Assembly (NCBI RefSeq): GCF_023184515.1
Contig: NZ_JAAHBP010000005.1
Coordinates: 284,039-348,038 of the forward strand
Length of the DNA: 64,000 bases
Direction of reading: 5' to 3'
Source: Streptomyces sp. D2-8
Lineage (GTDB): Bacteria; Actinomycetota; Actinomycetes; Streptomycetales; Streptomycetaceae
Position 1 is the first letter of the stretch. Each line of letters starts with the position of its first letter. Below, one piece after another: positions 62,328-64,000 of this stretch. Made by a program: the position numbers and the translations under genes. Under the pieces are notes generated by a model. It was given only the letters and a program-made list of their open reading frames with translations. It searched no databases and was not told where the DNA came from.

Positions 62328-64000
62328 ATGTCCATCGCCAGTACTGATCACGTCGTCGTGCCCGAGAACGAGGCAGTCGAGGACGCCCCCGAGGCCACGT
62401 TCGCGGACCTCGGCCTTCCCGAAGGCGTCGTGCGCAAGCTCGCGCAGAACGGCGTGACCACCCCCTTCCCGATCCAGGCCGCGACCATCCCGGACGCCCT
62501 GGCCGGCAAGGACATCCTCGGCCGTGGCCGCACCGGCTCCGGCAAGACCCTGTCGTTCGGTCTGCCGACCCTGGCCACGCTGGCCGGCGGCCGCACCGAG
62601 AAGCACAAGCCGCGCGCCGTCATCCTGACGCCGACGCGTGAACTCGCCATGCAGGTCGCCGACGCGCTGCAGCCCTACGGCGACGTCCTCGGCCTGAAGA
62701 TGAAGGTCGTCTGCGGCGGTACGTCGATGGGCAACCAGATCTACGCCCTGGAGCGCGGTGTCGACGTCCTCGTCGCCACCCCGGGCCGGCTGCGCGACAT
62801 CATCAACCGCGGCGCCTGCTCGCTGGAGAACGTGCAGATCGCGGTTCTCGACGAGGCCGACCAGATGTCCGACCTGGGCTTCCTGCCCGAGGTCACCGAG
62901 CTGCTCGACCAGGTCCCGGCGGGCGGTCAGCGCATGCTGTTCTCGGCCACGATGGAGAACGAGATCTCCACGCTGGTCAAGCGCTACCTGACCGACCCGG
63001 TCACGCACGAGGTCGACAGCGCCCAGGGCAACGTCACGACCATGTCGCACCACATCCTCATCGTGAAGCCCAAGGACAAGGCGCCGGTCACCGCCGCGAT
63101 CGCCTCCCGCAAGGGCCGCACGATCATCTTCGTCCGCACCCAGCTGGGCGCCGACCGTATCGCGGAGCAGCTCTGCGACTCCGGTGTGAAGGCCGACGCG
63201 CTGCACGGCGGTATGACGCAGGGCGCGCGTACCCGCGTGCTGGAGGACTTCAAGAAGGGCTACGTCAACGCGCTCGTCGCGACCGACGTCGCCGCTCGCG
63301 GTATCCACGTCGACGGCATCGACCTCGTGCTGAACGTGGACCCGGCCGGCGACCACAAGGACTACCTGCACCGCGCGGGCCGCACCGCGCGGGCCGGCCG
63401 CACGGGCACGGTCGTGTCGCTGTCCCTGCCGCACCAGCGGCGTCAGATCTTCCGGCTGATGGAGGACGCGGGCGTCGAGGCCTCGCGTCACATCATCCAG
63501 GGCGCCGGTGCCTTCGACCCGGACGTCGCCGAGATCACCGGTGCCCGGTCGATGACCGAGGTCCAGGCCGAGTCCGTGGGCAACGCCGCGCAGCAGGCCG
63601 AGCGTGAGGTCGCCGAGCTCACCAAGGAGCTGGAGCGGGCGCAGCGGCGTGCGAACGAGCTGCGCGAGGAGTCCGACCGGCTGCTCGCGCGGGTCGCGCG
63701 CGAGCAGGGCGAGCAGCCCGCGGCCGTGGTGGCCGGGGATGTCGCGGCCGCCGTCGAGGTGTCGGTGCCCGAGCAGCCGACCGCGAAGGACGTCGAGCGC
63801 GAGGAGCGTCCCGAGGCCTCCGCTCCGTACGAGCGCCGGGAGCGCCGTGAGGAGCGCGGTGGCTTCCGCCGGGACGACCGTGGTGACCGGGGCGGTGACC
63901 GTGGTGGCCGTTCCTTCGAGCGTCGTGACGACCGTGGCGGCCGTTCGTTCGAGCGCCGTGACGACCGTGGCGGGTTCAACCGCGACCGTGACCGCGGCGG
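62328..64000 (+). CDS. DEAD-box RNA helicase, 3' end outside window
   Basis: Over 557 residues from ATG 62328, running off the window. Motifs in order: Q motif (FADLGLPEGVVRKLAQNGVTTPFPIQ), Walker A GRTGSGKT, PTRELAMQ, TPGRL, VLDEADQM, SAT, then RTIIFVRT, VATDVAARGIHVD and HRAGRTARAGR. All are intact. A coiled-coil segment (about 405-460, QAEREVAELTKELERAQRRANELREESD) is followed by an Arg/Gly/Asp-rich tail of RRDDRGGRSFE repeats that binds RNA. It unwinds RNA in ribosome assembly or decay, often at low temperature. From position and composition it matches the helicase downstream of hrpA in streptomycetes (recalled). Confidence 0.95.
   Translation, partial: MSIASTDHVVVPENEAVEDAPEATFADLGLPEGVVRKLAQNGVTTPFPIQAATIPDALAGKDILGRGRTGSGKTLSFGLPTLATLAGGRTEKHKPRAVILTPTRELAMQVADALQPYGDVLGLKMKVVCGGTSMGNQIYALERGVDVLVATPGRLRDIINRGACSLENVQIAVLDEADQMSDLGFLPEVTELLDQVPAGGQRMLFSATMENEISTLVKRYLTDPVTHEVDSAQGNVTTMSHHILIVKPKDKAPVTAAIASRKGRTIIFVRTQLGADRIAEQLCDSGVKADALHGGMTQGARTRVLEDFKKGYVNALVATDVAARGIHVDGIDLVLNVDPAGDHKDYLHRAGRTARAGRTGTVVSLSLPHQRRQIFRLMEDAGVEASRHIIQGAGAFDPDVAEITGARSMTEVQAESVGNAAQQAEREVAELTKELERAQRRANELREESDRLLARVAREQGEQPAAVVAGDVAAAVEVSVPEQPTAKDVEREERPEASAPYERRERREERGGFRRDDRGDRGGDRGGRSFERRDDRGGRSFERRDDRGGFNRDRDRG

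Overview
The window is about 72% G+C with strongly GC-biased third codon positions, many GTG starts, 4-bp stop/start overlaps and one in-frame TTA leucine codon. Its gene content (bldC, lsr2, vdh, a dnaX with a long Pro/Gly-rich tail, a dispersed purine pathway, mycothiol/sterol-carrier type enzymes) points to a Streptomyces chromosome. From memory, the order dnaX-purD-purC-(RR/HK/ABC)-lsr2-purSQL-purF-purM-vdh-bldC-hrpA matches the S. coelicolor SCO4067-SCO4096 neighbourhood. That comparison was not computed.

Layout. 1-5.1 kb: the end of a penicillin-acylase-family gene coupled to a siderophore-type acetyltransferase and a cupin, then a CopC/CopD copper protein and a convergent DUF72 gene. 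5.3-8.7 kb: a PAS-PAS-GAF-SpoIIE-HATPase regulator coupled to a DUF4383 membrane protein, then a small conserved gene. 8.8-12.6 kb: a large P-loop ATPase coupled to a membrane-anchored periplasmic-binding-protein-like sensor, function unknown. 12.7-16.9 kb: a CarD-like protein, a secreted DUF3494 (ice-binding-like) protein with long repeats, and a DUF5819/HTTM membrane pair. 17.3-25.9 kb: an apparent genomic island next to tRNA-Ser, bounded by a 62-bp direct repeat. It carries a VapBC-like pair, a small secreted protein, a lipoprotein/ABC ATPase/permease/lipoprotein operon and decayed mobilisation genes. 25.9-35 kb: tRNA-Ser, the SRP RNA gene (ffs), dnaX, purD, two conserved genes and purC. 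35-39.2 kb: tRNA-Gly, a two-component system coupled to an ABC-2 exporter, and two more tRNA-Gly genes. 39.2-49.2 kb: lsr2, purSQL, a leaderless ArsR gene with an M23 peptidase, a sterol-carrier enzyme, a META lipoprotein, purF, purM and a DUF3073 protein. 49.5-57.5 kb: valine dehydrogenase, a conserved protein, bldC, a DUF6274 protein, tRNA-Asp and hrpA. 57.5-59.3 kb: an orphan IS605-type tnpB and tRNA-Phe/Asp/Glu. 59.3-64 kb: a membrane metallophosphoesterase, a zincin-like protein, a lipoprotein and a DEAD-box helicase that runs off the end.

How the genes work together. Seven purine genes (purD, purC, purS, purQ, purL, purF, purM) supply the committed PRPP amidotransferase step and the glycinamide, formylglycinamidine, aminoimidazole and SAICAR steps. 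They lie in separate units rather than one operon. PurS, PurQ and PurL are translationally coupled subunits of one enzyme. Housekeeping (dnaX, SRP RNA, tRNAs, helicases), development (bldC) and nucleoid silencing (lsr2) make up the conserved core. The accessory content is concentrated at 8.8-25.9 kb and at the tnpB locus.
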